NCBI RefSeq assembly: GCF_003259185.1
Contig: NZ_QGMP01000004.1
Location: forward strand, 62,001 to 126,000
DNA: 64,000 nt
Reading direction: 5' to 3'
Origin: Isoalcanivorax indicus
Lineage (GTDB): Bacteria > Pseudomonadota > Gammaproteobacteria > Pseudomonadales > Alcanivoracaceae
Below are positions 36,122 to 46,231 of this stretch, piece by piece. The position numbers and the translations under genes are program-made. How positions within the stretch are numbered: position 1 is the stretch's first letter; each line of letters begins with the position of its first letter. Under the pieces are notes generated by a model that worked only from the letters and a program-made list of their open reading frames with translations, was not told where the DNA came from and made no database searches.

Positions 36122-37510
36122 TTATCCTGCGGCGGGTGCCGCCCCCGGACAAATCCGCTCCAGAGCAGCCAGATCCAGGCACGTCTTGTCGACCTTGAGC
36201 ACAGCCAGGCCCGCGTCCGGCAGCACCACCGCTTCCAGAACCCCCTCGACCGCCAGCAGATGCTCCGCCAGAACATCGGGGTGCGCCGGGGCATCCCCCA
36301 GCACCAGCACGCGGCTGTCCGATTTCACCGGCACGGGCATACCCCGCATCAGCAATAACCACGCCGATACCATAACCGCCGCCGCCCAGAAGACGGCGGC
36401 AGCGCCCGCACTTTGCCACAGAAGGCCACCCAGTGCGCCGCCGGCAAACACGCCGAGAAACTGGCTGCTCGAATAGATGCCCAGTGCCGTGCCACGGGTA
36501 CCCGCCGGCGCCGCACGACCCACCATGGACGGCAGCAAGGCCTCCAGCAGATTGAAGGCCGAGAAGAACACAAACAGCGCCAGCGCGAAGTGCCACAGCT
36601 GCTGTTGCGCCAGCGCCAACAGGACCATGGCCACACCCAGCAACCCCACCGCCAGCATTTTGACAGGACGAACGCCACGCCGTTCCGAAGCAATGATCAG
36701 CGGTATCATTACCCCCACGCTGGCCACCAGCACCACCAGGTACAACAAGCTGTGGCGCACCAGTGGCAGACCCACCCGGTCGGCCAGCAGCCCGGGCACC
36801 ACCACAAACACGGCTGTCAGCACCGCATGCAGGATGAAGATACCGGTATTCAGGCGCCACAGCATCGGGTCACGCAGAATACGCCGCAAACGCGGCCCCA
36901 GGGGCAACGCCGGCTCACGCACCCGCAGACGCGGGTTCGGCACCCAGATGAGCACCACCAGCATTCCCCCCAGAGCCAGCAGTGTAGACAGCCAGAACAG
37001 CCCGGACAGCCCGAGCCACGCCGCAAGCGCAGGCCCCAGGATCAGGGCCAGCAGGAATGCGGCCCCCACGGACATGCCAATACCGGCCATCGCCCGCGTA
37101 CGATGATCTTCGGACACCACATCGGCAACCAGCGCCATCACCACGGCAGCAATCGCCCCGGCCCCCTGCAGGGCGCGCCCCAGGATAACGCCGTGAATCG
37201 ACTCTGCCAGTGCCGCGACCACCCCACCCAGCGCGAACAGCAGCAGCCCCGCCAGGATCACCGGGCGCCGCCCCACCCGATCAGAGAGCATGCCAAACGG
37301 CAATTGCAGCAGCGCCTGCATGAGCCCGTAGGCGCCCACGGCCATACCGATCAGAAAGGGCGTGGCGCCGGGCAATGCCGCGCCATAGACCGCAAACACT
37401 GGCAGCAGCATGAACAAACCGAACATGCGCAGGGCAAAGATCGAGGCCAGGGCCCCGGTGACGCGCACCTCGGCCCGCACCAGCGCGGATCGCGGAGAAC
37501 TACTGTTCAT
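36122..37510 (-). CDS. YajR-like MFS transporter with C-terminal YAM-type domain
   Basis: A 462-residue major facilitator with about 12 membrane helices. FALRMFGLFMLLPVFAVYG and FGMLSDRVGRRPVI are very close to E. coli YajR. After the last helix (about 385-390) a cytoplasmic domain of about 70 residues (SDSRVLVLGDAP...AVLKVDKTCLDL) matches the ferredoxin-like YAM domain of YajR. The substrate is not known. It lies between ssb and the CsgD-like gene, on the usual ssb-MFS-uvrA path. Confidence 0.88.
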   Translation of the reverse strand: MNSSSPRSALVRAEVRVTGALASIFALRMFGLFMLLPVFAVYGAALPGATPFLIGMAVGAYGLMQALLQLPFGMLSDRVGRRPVILAGLLLFALGGVVAALAESIHGVILGRALQGAGAIAAVVMALVADVVSEDHRTRAMAGIGMSVGAAFLLALILGPALAAWLGLSGLFWLSTLLALGGMLVVLIWVPNPRLRVREPALPLGPRLRRILRDPMLWRLNTGIFILHAVLTAVFVVVPGLLADRVGLPLVRHSLLYLVVLVASVGVMIPLIIASERRGVRPVKMLAVGLLGVAMVLLALAQQQLWHFALALFVFFSAFNLLEALLPSMVGRAAPAGTRGTALGIYSSSQFLGVFAGGALGGLLWQSAGAAAVFWAAAVMVSAWLLLMRGMPVPVKSDSRVLVLGDAPAHPDVLAEHLLAVEGVLEAVVLPDAGLAVLKVDKTCLDLAALERICPGAAPAAG

Positions 37511-37728
37511 GGTCTTCCAGGCGGCATACAGAAAGGTCGCGAGTGTAGCAGAAAGCGCTCGGCTGAGGAGTAAAGGGAGTACTTCGATGCAGGGTTAAAT
37601 TGAACCACCCACCAACTGGTGATAAATTAGCCGTGAATAAGTGTTTATTCGTAGAGCCCTCCCGGACGACCCACCCGCTGTCCAAGGATAGCGGGCCCGA
37701 TAATTAGAGAAACAGGGAAAGAAGACAG

Positions 37729-38379
37729 ATGCCCCCCTTCGTCAGTGAACATCAGGTATACGTGGCCGGCGGCCAACAGCTGCAGAACTCGCTGTTGGCG
37801 GAGTTCCTGGGCAAACAGGACGTCAGCGCCCGCAGCCTCAAGCGCATCCAGGATGTGACCGCCGAGGAACTCGATCAGGTGGGCCAGGCCCTGTTCCTGG
37901 TGGACTTCAGCACCATCGACATTAACGACACCATCGCGCATCTGCTGGAGATCGATCCGCAAATCGATACCGACCTGTTCATTGCGGTATTCAACGTGGA
38001 CGAGGAAGACTCCCTGTCACGCCTCGCTGGCCTGCCAATGGTCAACGGCGGCTTCCTGCATGACTGCCCGCAGGATCTGTTGCTCAAGGGCATCCGGGCC
38101 ATGTTCGAGGGCGAACTGTGGCTGCCGCGCAAGGTGCTGCAGCAGTATCTGATGAAGAGCCGGGCCTTCAACAAGACCTTCTCGCGCAGCGAGGTCAACC
38201 TGACGGACCGCGAGGTCGAAGTGCTCAAGGTCATGGCCACCGGGGCCAAGAATTCAGACATTGCCCGCTCACTCAACCTGAGCCCGCATACCATCAAGAC
38301 GCACATTTACAACATCTTCAAGAAAATCAACGCCTCCAACCGCCTGCAGGCGGTGAACTGGGCCCAGGAAAACCTCTGA
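37729..38379 (+). CDS. CsgD/LuxR family transcriptional regulator
   Basis: A 216-residue regulator. Residues 1-130 look like a degenerate receiver-like domain (VYVAGGQQLQNSLLAEFL, ALFLVDFSTIDIND); the usual conserved acidic pocket is not clear. The C-terminus is a GerE/LuxR helix-turn-helix with LTDREVEVLKVMATGAKNSDIARSLNLSPHTIKTHIYNIFKKI. CsgD proteins control surface matrix and attachment genes. Here it separates the MFS gene from uvrA, which are neighbours in relatives. No sensor kinase is adjacent. Confidence 0.85.
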   Translation: MPPFVSEHQVYVAGGQQLQNSLLAEFLGKQDVSARSLKRIQDVTAEELDQVGQALFLVDFSTIDINDTIAHLLEIDPQIDTDLFIAVFNVDEEDSLSRLAGLPMVNGGFLHDCPQDLLLKGIRAMFEGELWLPRKVLQQYLMKSRAFNKTFSRSEVNLTDREVEVLKVMATGAKNSDIARSLNLSPHTIKTHIYNIFKKINASNRLQAVNWAQENL

Positions 38380-38389
38380 CCTCCTGCCT

Positions 38390-38415
38390 CCCCGGTGCCC
38401 TCGCCCGCACCGGGG
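38390..38415 (+). terminator. Hairpin after the CsgD-like gene, probable terminator
   Basis: Arms CCCCGGTGC and GCACCGGGG with an eight-base loop, eleven bases past the stop. There is no T tract, so termination may be weak or Rho-assisted. Confidence 0.45.
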
Positions 38416-38479
38416 TAACGTCCGACACTGCTGCCATATTCTGTCACCACAACCCGGCACTCTCCTGATCCTCACATGC

Positions 38480-38509
38480 CTGTCACTAGGCTGAACGATT
38501 CCTTATACT
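38480..38509 (+). promoter_or_regulatory. Probable sigma-70 promoter of uvrA
   Basis: CTGTCA at 38480-38485, 18-base spacer, TATACT at 38504-38509. A LexA box overlaps the expected start of transcription. Confidence 0.5.
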
Positions 38510-38512
38510 ACC

Positions 38513-38528
38513 CTGTCATTTTGACCAG
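38513..38528 (+). promoter_or_regulatory. LexA (SOS) box before uvrA
   Basis: CTGTCATTTTGACCAG fits the CTG-N10-CAG pattern used by gammaproteobacterial LexA. It sits just downstream of the uvrA -10 hexamer and 13 bases before the ATG at 38541, a normal place for an SOS operator. Confidence 0.65.
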
Positions 38529-38540
38529 TACCGGATGCCC

Positions 38541-41393
38541 ATGGACAAGATCCTGGTGCGTGGCGCGCGCACGCACAATCTGAAGAACGTCGACCTCGAT
38601 ATCCCTCGCGACAAGCTGGTGGTGATCACCGGGCTGTCCGGCTCGGGCAAGTCATCACTGGCCTTCGACACACTGTACGCCGAGGGACAGCGCCGCTATG
38701 TGGAGTCGCTGTCCACCTACGCACGGCAGTTCCTGTCGATGATGGAAAAGCCCGATGTCGATCATATCGAAGGCCTGTCGCCCGCGATTTCCATCGAGCA
38801 GAAATCGACCAGCCATAACCCGCGCTCCACGGTCGGTACCATTACCGAAATCTACGACTATCTGCGCTTGCTCTACGCCCGTGTCGGTGAGCCACGCTGC
38901 CCCGAACACGACGCACCGCTGGCCGCCCAGACCGTCAGCCAGATGGTGGACCAGGTGCTGGCCATGCCCGAGGGCAGCAAGTTGATGTTGCTCGCGCCTG
39001 TCGTGCGCGACAAGAAAGGCGAACACCTGCATCTGTTCGATCAACTGCGTGCGCAGGGTTTCGTACGTGCGCGCGTTAATGGCCGCGTCACCGATCTGGA
39101 CGATGTGCCGGAACTCGACAAGCAGAAGAAGCACACCATCGAAGTCGTTGTAGATCGCTTCAAGGTACGCGCCGACCTGCAGAATCGTCTGGCCGAATCC
39201 TTCGAGACGGCACTGGAGCTGGCCGACGGCATCGCCGTGATCGCACCGATGGAAGGCCATGATGCCGAGGTCGTCTTTTCTGCACGCTTCGCCTGCCCAC
39301 ACTGCGGCTACAGCATCCCGGAACTGGAGCCACGGCTGTTTTCCTTCAACAATCCAGCGGGCGCCTGCCCGACCTGCGACGGCCTGGGCGTCAAGCAGTT
39401 CTTTGATGAAGACAAGGTGGTCATCCAGCCCTCCGCCTCCCTGGCCGAAGGCGCTATTCGTGGCTGGGATCGTCGCAACGTCTACTATTTCCAGATGCTG
39501 ACATCGCTGGCCAGCCACCTGGGCTTTGCCATCGATACACCGTTCAACAAGCTGCCGAAAACCGTACGCCGCAAGATACTCCATGGCACTGGCAACGAGA
39601 CCGTGGAGTTCCGCTATCTCAATGATCGCGGCGATATCGTCAAGCGCAAGCATCCGTTCGAAGGCATCATCCCGAACATGGAACGGCGCTACCGCGATAC
39701 CGAATCCGACGCCGTCCGTGAGGACCTGGCCAGCTTCCTGAGCACCTCGGACTGCCCGGACTGCGGCGGCTCGCGTTTGCGGGAATCTGCTCGCCATGTG
39801 TTTATCAACGGCCGCAACCTGCCGGATGTCGTGCGCCTGCCGGTGGGCAAGGCCAGCGACTATTTCGGCAAGCTGAAACTGCCAGGCCACCGGGGCGAGA
39901 TCGCCGACAAGATTCTCAAGGAAATTCGCGAGCGCCTGCAGTTCCTGGTCAACGTGGGCCTGGACTACCTGTCCCTGGCACGCAATGCCGACACTCTGTC
40001 GGGCGGCGAAGCCCAGCGTATCCGCCTGGCCTCACAGATCGGGGCCGGCCTGGTCGGCGTCATGTATGTGCTGGACGAACCCTCCATCGGGCTGCACCAG
40101 CGCGACAATGAGCGCCTGCTGCAAACCCTGACGCGCCTGCGCGACCTCGGCAACACCGTACTGGTGGTGGAACACGACGAAGATGCCATCCGCGGCGCCG
40201 ACCATGTCATCGACATCGGCCCCGGGGCCGGTGTGCACGGTGGCGAAGTGATTGCCCAGGGTACGGCCAAACAGATTGCCGCGAATCGCAAATCACTCAC
40301 CGGCGATTATTTGTCCGGCCGCAAGGGGATCGCCATCCCGGCCAACCGGGTCAAACCGGACGGTCGCTGGCTGACCCTGGAAGGCGCCACCGGCAACAAT
40401 CTCAAGGATGTCACCCTGAAGCTGCCTCTCGGGCTGTTTACCTGTGTGACCGGCGTCTCCGGGTCTGGCAAATCCACACTGATCAATAACACGCTCTATC
40501 CCGTCGCCGCCACGGAACTCAATGGCGCCACCACCCTGCGAGCGGCGGCCCATTCGCACATTGACGGCATGGATCAGTTCGACAAGGTCATCGATATCGA
40601 CCAGAGCCCCATCGGCCGCACACCGCGCTCTAACCCGGCTACCTACACCGGCCTGTTCACGCCAATCAGGGACCTGTTCGCCGGCACCCAGGAAGCCCGT
40701 GCACGGGGTTACAAGGCGGGCCGCTTCAGCTTCAACGTACGCGGCGGCCGCTGCGAAGCCTGCCAGGGCGACGGCGTCATCAAGGTCGAGATGCATTTCC
40801 TGCCAGATATCTACGTGCCCTGCGAGGTCTGCCACGGCAAGCGCTACAACCGGGAAACGCTGGAGATTCTCTACAAGGGCCGCAGCATCTATGAGGTGCT
40901 GGCAATGACGGTCGAGGACGCTCGGGAATTCTTTGACGCAGTCCCGGCGCTGGCGCGCAAGTTGCAGACACTGATGGATGTGGGCCTGAGCTATATCACT
41001 CTGGGACAGGCCGCTACCACGCTTTCCGGCGGTGAAGCACAACGGGTCAAGCTGGCGCGGGAGCTGTCCAAGCGGGACACCGGACGGACGCTTTACATCC
41101 TCGACGAGCCCACCACCGGGCTGCACTTTCATGACATCCAGCAGCTACTGACCGTGCTGTTCCGTCTGCGCGACCACGGCAACACCATCGTCGTGATCGA
41201 ACACAACCTGGACGTGATCAAGACAGCGGACTGGGTCGTGGACCTGGGCCCCGAAGGGGGCGACGGTGGCGGGCAGATCATCGCCGAAGGTACGCCGGAG
41301 GACGTGGCAAAGGCCAAGGGCAGTCATACAGGGCGCTTTCTGAAAGGTATGCTGCCGGCGGCATCTCCTTCCAGACGCAAGAAGCAGGCCTGA
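38541..41393 (+). CDS. uvrA: Excinuclease ABC subunit UvrA
   Basis: DNA damage-recognition ATPase of nucleotide excision repair, 950 residues. Two ABC modules: Walker A GLSGSGKS near residue 32 and GVSGSGKS near residue 640, each with an LSGGEAQR signature. Zinc-binding Cys groups at CPHCGY...CPTCDG and CEACQGDG...CEVCHGK are seen. The start [16 protein letters not shown] is the family norm; ATG 38535 would add two residues. Damage induction is expected from the LexA box. A strong hairpin lies 58 bases downstream. Confidence 0.98.
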   Translation: MDKILVRGARTHNLKNVDLDIPRDKLVVITGLSGSGKSSLAFDTLYAEGQRRYVESLSTYARQFLSMMEKPDVDHIEGLSPAISIEQKSTSHNPRSTVGTITEIYDYLRLLYARVGEPRCPEHDAPLAAQTVSQMVDQVLAMPEGSKLMLLAPVVRDKKGEHLHLFDQLRAQGFVRARVNGRVTDLDDVPELDKQKKHTIEVVVDRFKVRADLQNRLAESFETALELADGIAVIAPMEGHDAEVVFSARFACPHCGYSIPELEPRLFSFNNPAGACPTCDGLGVKQFFDEDKVVIQPSASLAEGAIRGWDRRNVYYFQMLTSLASHLGFAIDTPFNKLPKTVRRKILHGTGNETVEFRYLNDRGDIVKRKHPFEGIIPNMERRYRDTESDAVREDLASFLSTSDCPDCGGSRLRESARHVFINGRNLPDVVRLPVGKASDYFGKLKLPGHRGEIADKILKEIRERLQFLVNVGLDYLSLARNADTLSGGEAQRIRLASQIGAGLVGVMYVLDEPSIGLHQRDNERLLQTLTRLRDLGNTVLVVEHDEDAIRGADHVIDIGPGAGVHGGEVIAQGTAKQIAANRKSLTGDYLSGRKGIAIPANRVKPDGRWLTLEGATGNNLKDVTLKLPLGLFTCVTGVSGSGKSTLINNTLYPVAATELNGATTLRAAAHSHIDGMDQFDKVIDIDQSPIGRTPRSNPATYTGLFTPIRDLFAGTQEARARGYKAGRFSFNVRGGRCEACQGDGVIKVEMHFLPDIYVPCEVCHGKRYNRETLEILYKGRSIYEVLAMTVEDAREFFDAVPALARKLQTLMDVGLSYITLGQAATTLSGGEAQRVKLARELSKRDTGRTLYILDEPTTGLHFHDIQQLLTVLFRLRDHGNTIVVIEHNLDVIKTADWVVDLGPEGGDGGGQIIAEGTPEDVAKAKGSHTGRFLKGMLPAASPSRRKKQA

Positions 41394-41450
41394 GCGGCGC
41401 AACACGCTATCGCCTCTATACCCATCAGCGCCACTCGACGCTACACTGAA

Positions 41451-41479
41451 CAGCCCCCGGCGGGGAGAACCGGGGGCTG
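41451..41479 (+). terminator. Hairpin after uvrA, probable terminator
   Basis: Perfect ten-base arms CAGCCCCCGG and CCGGGGGCTG with a nine-base loop. No T tract follows. It lies between uvrA and a lipoprotein gene and probably separates the two. Confidence 0.5.
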
Positions 41480-41507
41480 CTGTCAGATACACGCTATGGG
41501 GATCATC

Positions 41508-42311
41508 ATGTCATTTCATATCCGAACTGTGCTGCCCGTAATTGGCGGCCTCGTACTCCTGGGCGGCTGCCAGGGGCTCGGCAACCTGTCCGAGAACATG
41601 AGTTGCAACGAAATCTGTGTTCAGGACCATCCCTCATTTCCGGAAGACCAGGCCGTGCTGGCCGAACTGAATACTCTGGTCGTACTGGAACCCGATTTTG
41701 TCACGGAAGTCCGTGCGGGTAACGGCGAGGTTCTGGAGCGTATTACACGCATGGAGCACGCCGGCCTGGATTTTTGGGAAACTGTGGAGCGACACGGGAA
41801 CGCCTACGGCTTCACGCAAAGCTACCTGCCCTACTCCGAAGACCATGCAGCACCTGTTGCGGCACTGCACGCCGCCATTTGGGCAGACGAAGTCCAGGTA
41901 GAACAGCTACGCAGGGGGCAAAGCGCGAACCCCTTTGCCAGCAAGGACCTCGGGGCACCTACCCAAGTGGAGCAGGTATCCCTTGACGATGACCTGCGAG
42001 CCATATTGCCTGATCAACACTGCTGTTTGATGATCACACGCCATCGGGGCTGGAGGCTGACCCGCGGCAGTGCCACCAGCAGCCAGATCGCTGACGCCAT
42101 TTCCCATTCTTTTGGTACCGGCGCCAGAGGTTTCAATGCTACCGCCGATGCGGTGATCGACGCCGCAGTGATCGATGTGGAAAGCGGGGCAATTCTCTGG
42201 TCTGCGCGCCTGATCGGTCCGGACGATCCAGCCAGATGGCGCAGCATCATCGCCCGCTACTACAACCCGGTTAATAACGCCGCCCTCGCTCAGCGCCGCG
42301 CCGCTCGTTGA
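41508..42311 (+). CDS. Predicted lipoprotein of unknown function (267 aa)
   Basis: Not recognised. A short signal sequence ends in the lipobox LLGGC (Cys21). The mature part has two close Cys (MSCNEICVQDHP), later CCLMITRHRGW, and a C-terminal half (ADAVIDAAVIDVESGAILWSARLIG) resembling the beta-alpha patterns of assembly lipoproteins that form outer membrane-associated complexes. The ATG at 41508 has GGGGA five bases before it. It is single and converges with the beta-helix gene. Confidence 0.65.
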   Translation: MSFHIRTVLPVIGGLVLLGGCQGLGNLSENMSCNEICVQDHPSFPEDQAVLAELNTLVVLEPDFVTEVRAGNGEVLERITRMEHAGLDFWETVERHGNAYGFTQSYLPYSEDHAAPVAALHAAIWADEVQVEQLRRGQSANPFASKDLGAPTQVEQVSLDDDLRAILPDQHCCLMITRHRGWRLTRGSATSSQIADAISHSFGTGARGFNATADAVIDAAVIDVESGAILWSARLIGPDDPARWRSIIARYYNPVNNAALAQRRAAR

Positions 42312-42356
42312 GCGACATCGGCAGAAAGAGGCGGGGCGACAACCGATGGTTATGCT

Positions 42357-43499
42357 CTAGAAAAGCGGGCCCTGGCAGCTGCCTGTCGTATAGTTGGCGC
42401 CATAAACGTATACGCACTGGACGTTGACGCCGCTCGCCCCTGCGCTGTGCGTGTAATGGGTAGAACCCAGCTGACTTGCGCCTACCCGGACAATGCCCCC
42501 GGCATCGGACAGGCGCAAGAAATGATCGCTGGCGCCACCATTGCCGCTGATCAGCACTGAGTGGTTAACATTGATGCGCGCCGTGGACGACCCCACAAAC
42601 AAGGGGTCTCGCGTGGCTGACCCCGTCAGGGTAATGCGCGTCTGATCCAGGTTGACGATCGGGTTGCTACCGCCCAGCCGCACGCCCATCAGTGTGCCGC
42701 CATTATTGTGCGCGACAACACGCAGGTTCCTGGCATTGATGGCGTTATTGCTGCCCGTGATCATTTCCAGTGCATAGGCGGTGGTGGCACTGCTGCCAGC
42801 CATATCGATGCGCAAACCATCAATATTGACCACCGAATTACTGCCCGCTATGGATAGCGACGCCTGGGTGTTGCCACTGAGGTTGTGCAGGATACGCGAG
42901 TTGCGTACCAGCAGCGACGCGCCGCTTACGGCTATTCCGGGCTGCACCGAGGTGCCCGTGCCGCCTACCAGTATCTCGACGTTGGTCACGCTCGCATTGG
43001 CGATGCTCGTGGCACGCAGTGGCGCCGCACCCGTGGCGCTACCGGTGGCGGCCAGCGTCACATCACTGACCCCGGAGTTGTTCGCCAATATCACGGTGTT
43101 AGACCCGTTACCAGTGATGCGCGTCGCACCGGGGCCAGCCCCCTGAATATAGACATGCGGCGACAGCGTCGCGGCGCTGCCACCGATGTTGAAAACGCCG
43201 GGCGCCAGACGGACCAGATACTGATTGCTGGCGCTCGGCGCGCCATTGATGGCTGAGAGAGACGCCGGATCCAGCGCATCCAGCAGAAGGCTCCCACTGA
43301 CCGTATCGCTGGCACCAGGTACCCGATTGACGTTGATGATGTTGCGCGGGGCCGCGTACTCGAAATTCTCATTGACCTCATCGGCCAGCGCCGGATCACC
43401 GGGAGAGAAAATATGCGGCATGCCCGCCGCTCCGGCATTCAGCGCGGGCATCAACAGCAGGGCAAGCACCGCTGCTGACCAAATTGGCTGTCCATTCAT
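42357..43499 (-). CDS. Exported parallel beta-helix-like protein
   Basis: A 380-residue secreted protein: signal peptide (about 1-25, ALNAGAAG) and then regular short strand-turn repeats rich in Asn, Ser, Val and Ile (SGVSDVTLAATGSATG, NSVVNIDGLRIDMAGSS, NPIVNLDQTRITLTGSA, TARINVNHSVLISGNGG). The pattern fits a right-handed parallel beta-helix such as adhesins or polysaccharide lyases; no catalytic residues are evident. The start at 43499 has AAGGGAG upstream. It follows a 60-residue lipoprotein gene, perhaps as an operon. Confidence 0.65.
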   Translation of the reverse strand: MNGQPIWSAAVLALLLMPALNAGAAGMPHIFSPGDPALADEVNENFEYAAPRNIINVNRVPGASDTVSGSLLLDALDPASLSAINGAPSASNQYLVRLAPGVFNIGGSAATLSPHVYIQGAGPGATRITGNGSNTVILANNSGVSDVTLAATGSATGAAPLRATSIANASVTNVEILVGGTGTSVQPGIAVSGASLLVRNSRILHNLSGNTQASLSIAGSNSVVNIDGLRIDMAGSSATTAYALEMITGSNNAINARNLRVVAHNNGGTLMGVRLGGSNPIVNLDQTRITLTGSATRDPLFVGSSTARINVNHSVLISGNGGASDHFLRLSDAGGIVRVGASQLGSTHYTHSAGASGVNVQCVYVYGANYTTGSCQGPLF

Positions 43500-43542
43500 G
43501 AGCCTTGACTCCCTTGTGTTGTGGCCTGTACCAAGGCTGAGC

Positions 43543-43725
43543 TCAGCACCAGCTATTGCCGTCCCAGTCGAAATCGCCCCATTGGCTTTCACAGGGGCCC
43601 GCGGGGTCTGGCGGTGCGTCACCCCCACCACCGGAAGCACCGCCACCGCAGCCCGTCAGGATCGTGACAGCGACGCTTAGCAGAAGCATGTGGCGCAAAT
43701 AGCCCAGGGGGTGCCGGTTATCCAT
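43543..43725 (-). CDS. Small lipoprotein (60 aa)
   Basis: A 60-residue predicted lipoprotein: hydrophobic LLLSVAVTILTGC with the lipobox LTGC (Cys26), then a Gly-rich linker and a short tail CESQWGDFDWDGNSWC with two Cys that could pair. No family is recognised. The start at 43725 is a normal ATG but its ribosome site is poor, so expression is uncertain. It precedes the beta-helix gene by 43 bases on the same strand. Confidence 0.5.
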   Translation of the reverse strand: MDNRHPLGYLRHMLLLSVAVTILTGCGGGASGGGGDAPPDPAGPCESQWGDFDWDGNSWC

Positions 43726-44096
43726 TACGGCTGCGGTTATCACGATGATGTCTCCAGTAGTCCGCTCGCGTCTTCCTGAGTCCTGACCTTCATTAGTCCT
43801 GATTAGGGCGAACAGGGCGGCCACGAACAAGGCCATACTCCGGCCAGCGTTGATCGACGGGATGCCACAGGCATCAGACCGTGAGGCCGGGCGCATCGGC
43901 CGCGAGCGGCGTTGCATACCGGGAAACATTCGGGGAGGTCAGACAGGGAGCTCAGACAGGAGAGGCACGACGGGAGATCACAAAAACGAAAAAGGCCGGG
44001 CGAGTGCCCGGCCTTTTTCTTGAAGTGCTGTCTTGAAGCGCAGTCTTGACGCTATTTCACGCCGATGGGCGCCTGCACAGCGCCCTTTACTGAGAC
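43726..44096. other. Interval between the accessory genes and rplQ
   Basis: These 371 bases hold no credible gene. A symmetrical terminator at 43989-44018 ends the alpha operon. The stretch on the other side of it must contain the promoter for the small lipoprotein, but no convincing hexamers were found. Confidence 0.5.
43989..44018. terminator. Bidirectional terminator of the ribosomal alpha operon
   Basis: Arms GGCCGGGC and GCCCGGCC with a GAGT loop, flanked by five A and five T, so it works on both strands. It lies about 80 bases past rplQ and is the likely end of the S10-spc-alpha transcript. Confidence 0.9.
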
Positions 44097-44492
44097 TTAT
44101 TCGGCCTCAGCAGTCTCGGCAGCAGCGCCAGCCTGCGGACGATCCACCAGCTCGACGTACGCCATAGGCGCGTTGTCGCCGGCACGGAAGCCCATCTTCA
44201 GGACGCGCATGTAACCACCCGGACGGCTCTTGTAGCGCGGGCCCAGTTCGTTGAACAGGATGCCCACGGCTTCTTTCGAGCGAGTGCGGGAGAACGCCAG
44301 ACGACGGTTGGCCACGGAGTCTTCCTTGGCCAGCGTGATCAGGGGCTCGGCTACACGACGCAGTTCCTTGGCTCTCGGCAAGGTCGTCTTGATAGCACCG
44401 TGTTCGAACAGCGACACCGCCATGTTGCGGAACATCGCGGCGCGATGTGCGCTGGTCCGGTTGAATTTTCTGCCACTTTTGCGATGACGCAT
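44097..44492 (-). CDS. rplQ: 50S ribosomal protein L17
   Basis: Last gene of the alpha operon; 131 residues starting [17 protein letters not shown], with the [20 protein letters not shown] block. An acidic Ala/Glu tail follows. Normal size and position after rpoA. Confidence 0.98.
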   Translation of the reverse strand: MRHRKSGRKFNRTSAHRAAMFRNMAVSLFEHGAIKTTLPRAKELRRVAEPLITLAKEDSVANRRLAFSRTRSKEAVGILFNELGPRYKSRPGGYMRVLKMGFRAGDNAPMAYVELVDRPQAGAAAETAEAE

Positions 44493-44560
44493 GGTTCCAA
44501 TTCCTTCATTCGGGGCGTCTCACGACGCCCGCTTGACTATCGATAATGTGCCAGCGCCTC

Positions 44561-45568
44561 TCAGCGCAGTTTGCTGGTCAGGCGGTCGTCGTCACGCAGG
44601 CTGGCCGGCGGCCAGCTTTCCAGACGCATACCCAGCGACAGACCCTTGGAGGCCAGAACGTCCTTGATCTCGGTCAGGGACTTCTTGCCCAGGTTCGGGG
44701 TCTTCAGCAGCTCTACTTCAGTGCGCTGAACCAGATCACCGATGTAGTAGATGTTCTCAGCCTTCAGGCAGTTGGCCGAACGCACGGTCAACTCGAGATC
44801 GTCAACCGGACGCAGCAGGATCGGATCAACTTCCTCACGCTCCTGTTTCGGCTCCGGTTTGCGGTCCTGCTCGAGGTCCACAAATACCGCGATCTGCTGC
44901 TGCAGAATGGTGGCAGCACTGCGAATCGCGTCTTCCGGGTCAATCGTCCCGTTGGTTTCGAGGTCGATGACCAGCTTGTCCAGGTCAGTGCGCTGTTCAA
45001 CCCGGGCAGCTTCCACCACATAGGCCACACGCATGACAGGGCTGTAGCTCGCATCAATCTGCAGACGGCCAATACCACGGGTCTCGTCGTCCTCGCTAAC
45101 GCGCGCATCTGCCGGCACATAGCCACGACCGGAGGTCACCTTGAGCTTCATTTTCAGCTCGGTGTCACCAGTGATGTTGCAGATCACGTGGTCAGGGTTG
45201 ACGATCTCGACGCTGTGATCGCGCTGAATATCGGCAGCAGTGACAACACCCGGCCCTTTTTTGGCCAGTTCCAGGTTGGCTTCACCACGGTCGTTCAGGC
45301 GCAGTGCCACACCTTTGAGGTTCAGGAGGATGTTGATCACATCTTCCTGAACGCCCTCGACGGAGGAGTACTCGTGCTGGACCCCGTCGATTTCCACCTC
45401 GGTGATCGCAGCCCCATGCATGCTGGACAGCAGGATGCGGCGCAGCGCCGTGCCCAGGGTATGGCCGAAACCACGCTCCAGAGGCTCGAGCACGACCTTG
45501 GCATGTGTTGGGCTGATCGCGTTGATCGCGATCGAGCGAGGCGTGAGAAAGTCGTTCACGGCGGTCAT
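44561..45568 (-). CDS. rpoA: RNA polymerase alpha subunit
   Basis: Alpha subunit of RNA polymerase, 335 residues. The N-terminal assembly domain includes [21 protein letters not shown]; a linker and the C-terminal domain ([41 protein letters not shown]) that contacts UP elements and activators. It sits between rpsD and rplQ. Confidence 0.99.
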   Translation of the reverse strand: MTAVNDFLTPRSIAINAISPTHAKVVLEPLERGFGHTLGTALRRILLSSMHGAAITEVEIDGVQHEYSSVEGVQEDVINILLNLKGVALRLNDRGEANLELAKKGPGVVTAADIQRDHSVEIVNPDHVICNITGDTELKMKLKVTSGRGYVPADARVSEDDETRGIGRLQIDASYSPVMRVAYVVEAARVEQRTDLDKLVIDLETNGTIDPEDAIRSAATILQQQIAVFVDLEQDRKPEPKQEREEVDPILLRPVDDLELTVRSANCLKAENIYYIGDLVQRTEVELLKTPNLGKKSLTEIKDVLASKGLSLGMRLESWPPASLRDDDRLTSKLR

Positions 45569-45588
45569 AGGGCTCCCTCAGGCTGTCC

Positions 45589-46215
45589 TTACTTGGAATA
45601 CAGCTCGACGATCAGGTTCTCGTTGATCTCGGCCGGCAGGTCGATGCGCTCGGGCAGGGCCTTGAAAGTCCCCTCGAGTTTTTTCTCGTCCACTTCAATC
45701 CAGCTGGCGAAACCACGCTGCTGGGCCAGGTCCATGGCGTTCTTCACGCGCAACTGGTTTCTGGCCTTCTCACGCACGGAAACCACGTCACCCGGACGCA
45801 CCTGGTAGGATGCCACATTAACGATCTGGCCATTGACCAGGATCGCACGGTGGCTCACCAGCTGGCGCGCCTCGGAGCGGGTGGCACCGAAGCCCATACG
45901 GTATACAACATTGTCCAGACGGCCTTCCAGCAGCTGAAGCAGCACTTCGCCGGTGGCACCGCGTGAACGAGCGGCTTTCTTGTAATAGCCGCGGAACTGT
46001 TTCTCCAGCACACCGTACATACGGCGCACTTTCTGTTTTTCGCGCAGCTGCACGCCGTAATCGGACAGACGACCCATGCGGCGGCTGGCAGCAGCCTGGC
46101 CGGGCGCCTGTTCCGCCTTGCACTTGGAATCCAGAGGGCGAATACCGCTCTTCAGAAACAGATCAGTGCCTTCACGACGGGAAAGCTTGCACTTGGGACC
46201 GATGTATCTTGCCAT
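45589..46215 (-). CDS. rpsD: 30S ribosomal protein S4
   Basis: Primary 16S rRNA-binding protein, 208 residues, starting [20 protein letters not shown] with the S4 RNA-binding domain ([20 protein letters not shown]). In E. coli S4 represses its own operon's translation; whether this holds here is not visible from sequence. Confidence 0.98.
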   Translation of the reverse strand: MARYIGPKCKLSRREGTDLFLKSGIRPLDSKCKAEQAPGQAAASRRMGRLSDYGVQLREKQKVRRMYGVLEKQFRGYYKKAARSRGATGEVLLQLLEGRLDNVVYRMGFGATRSEARQLVSHRAILVNGQIVNVASYQVRPGDVVSVREKARNQLRVKNAMDLAQQRGFASWIEVDEKKLEGTFKALPERIDLPAEINENLIVELYSK

Positions 46216-46231
46216 CTTGCTCTAACTCCCG

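Noticed and set aside
36413-37573. 386-codon plus-strand frame over the MFS gene
   Set aside because: His/Gln/Arg-rich shadow of a membrane protein gene read backwards.
41508-43725. Genomic island with mobile element
   Set aside because: No transposase, integrase, direct-repeat ends or tRNA were found; base use looks similar to that of the neighbours by eye.
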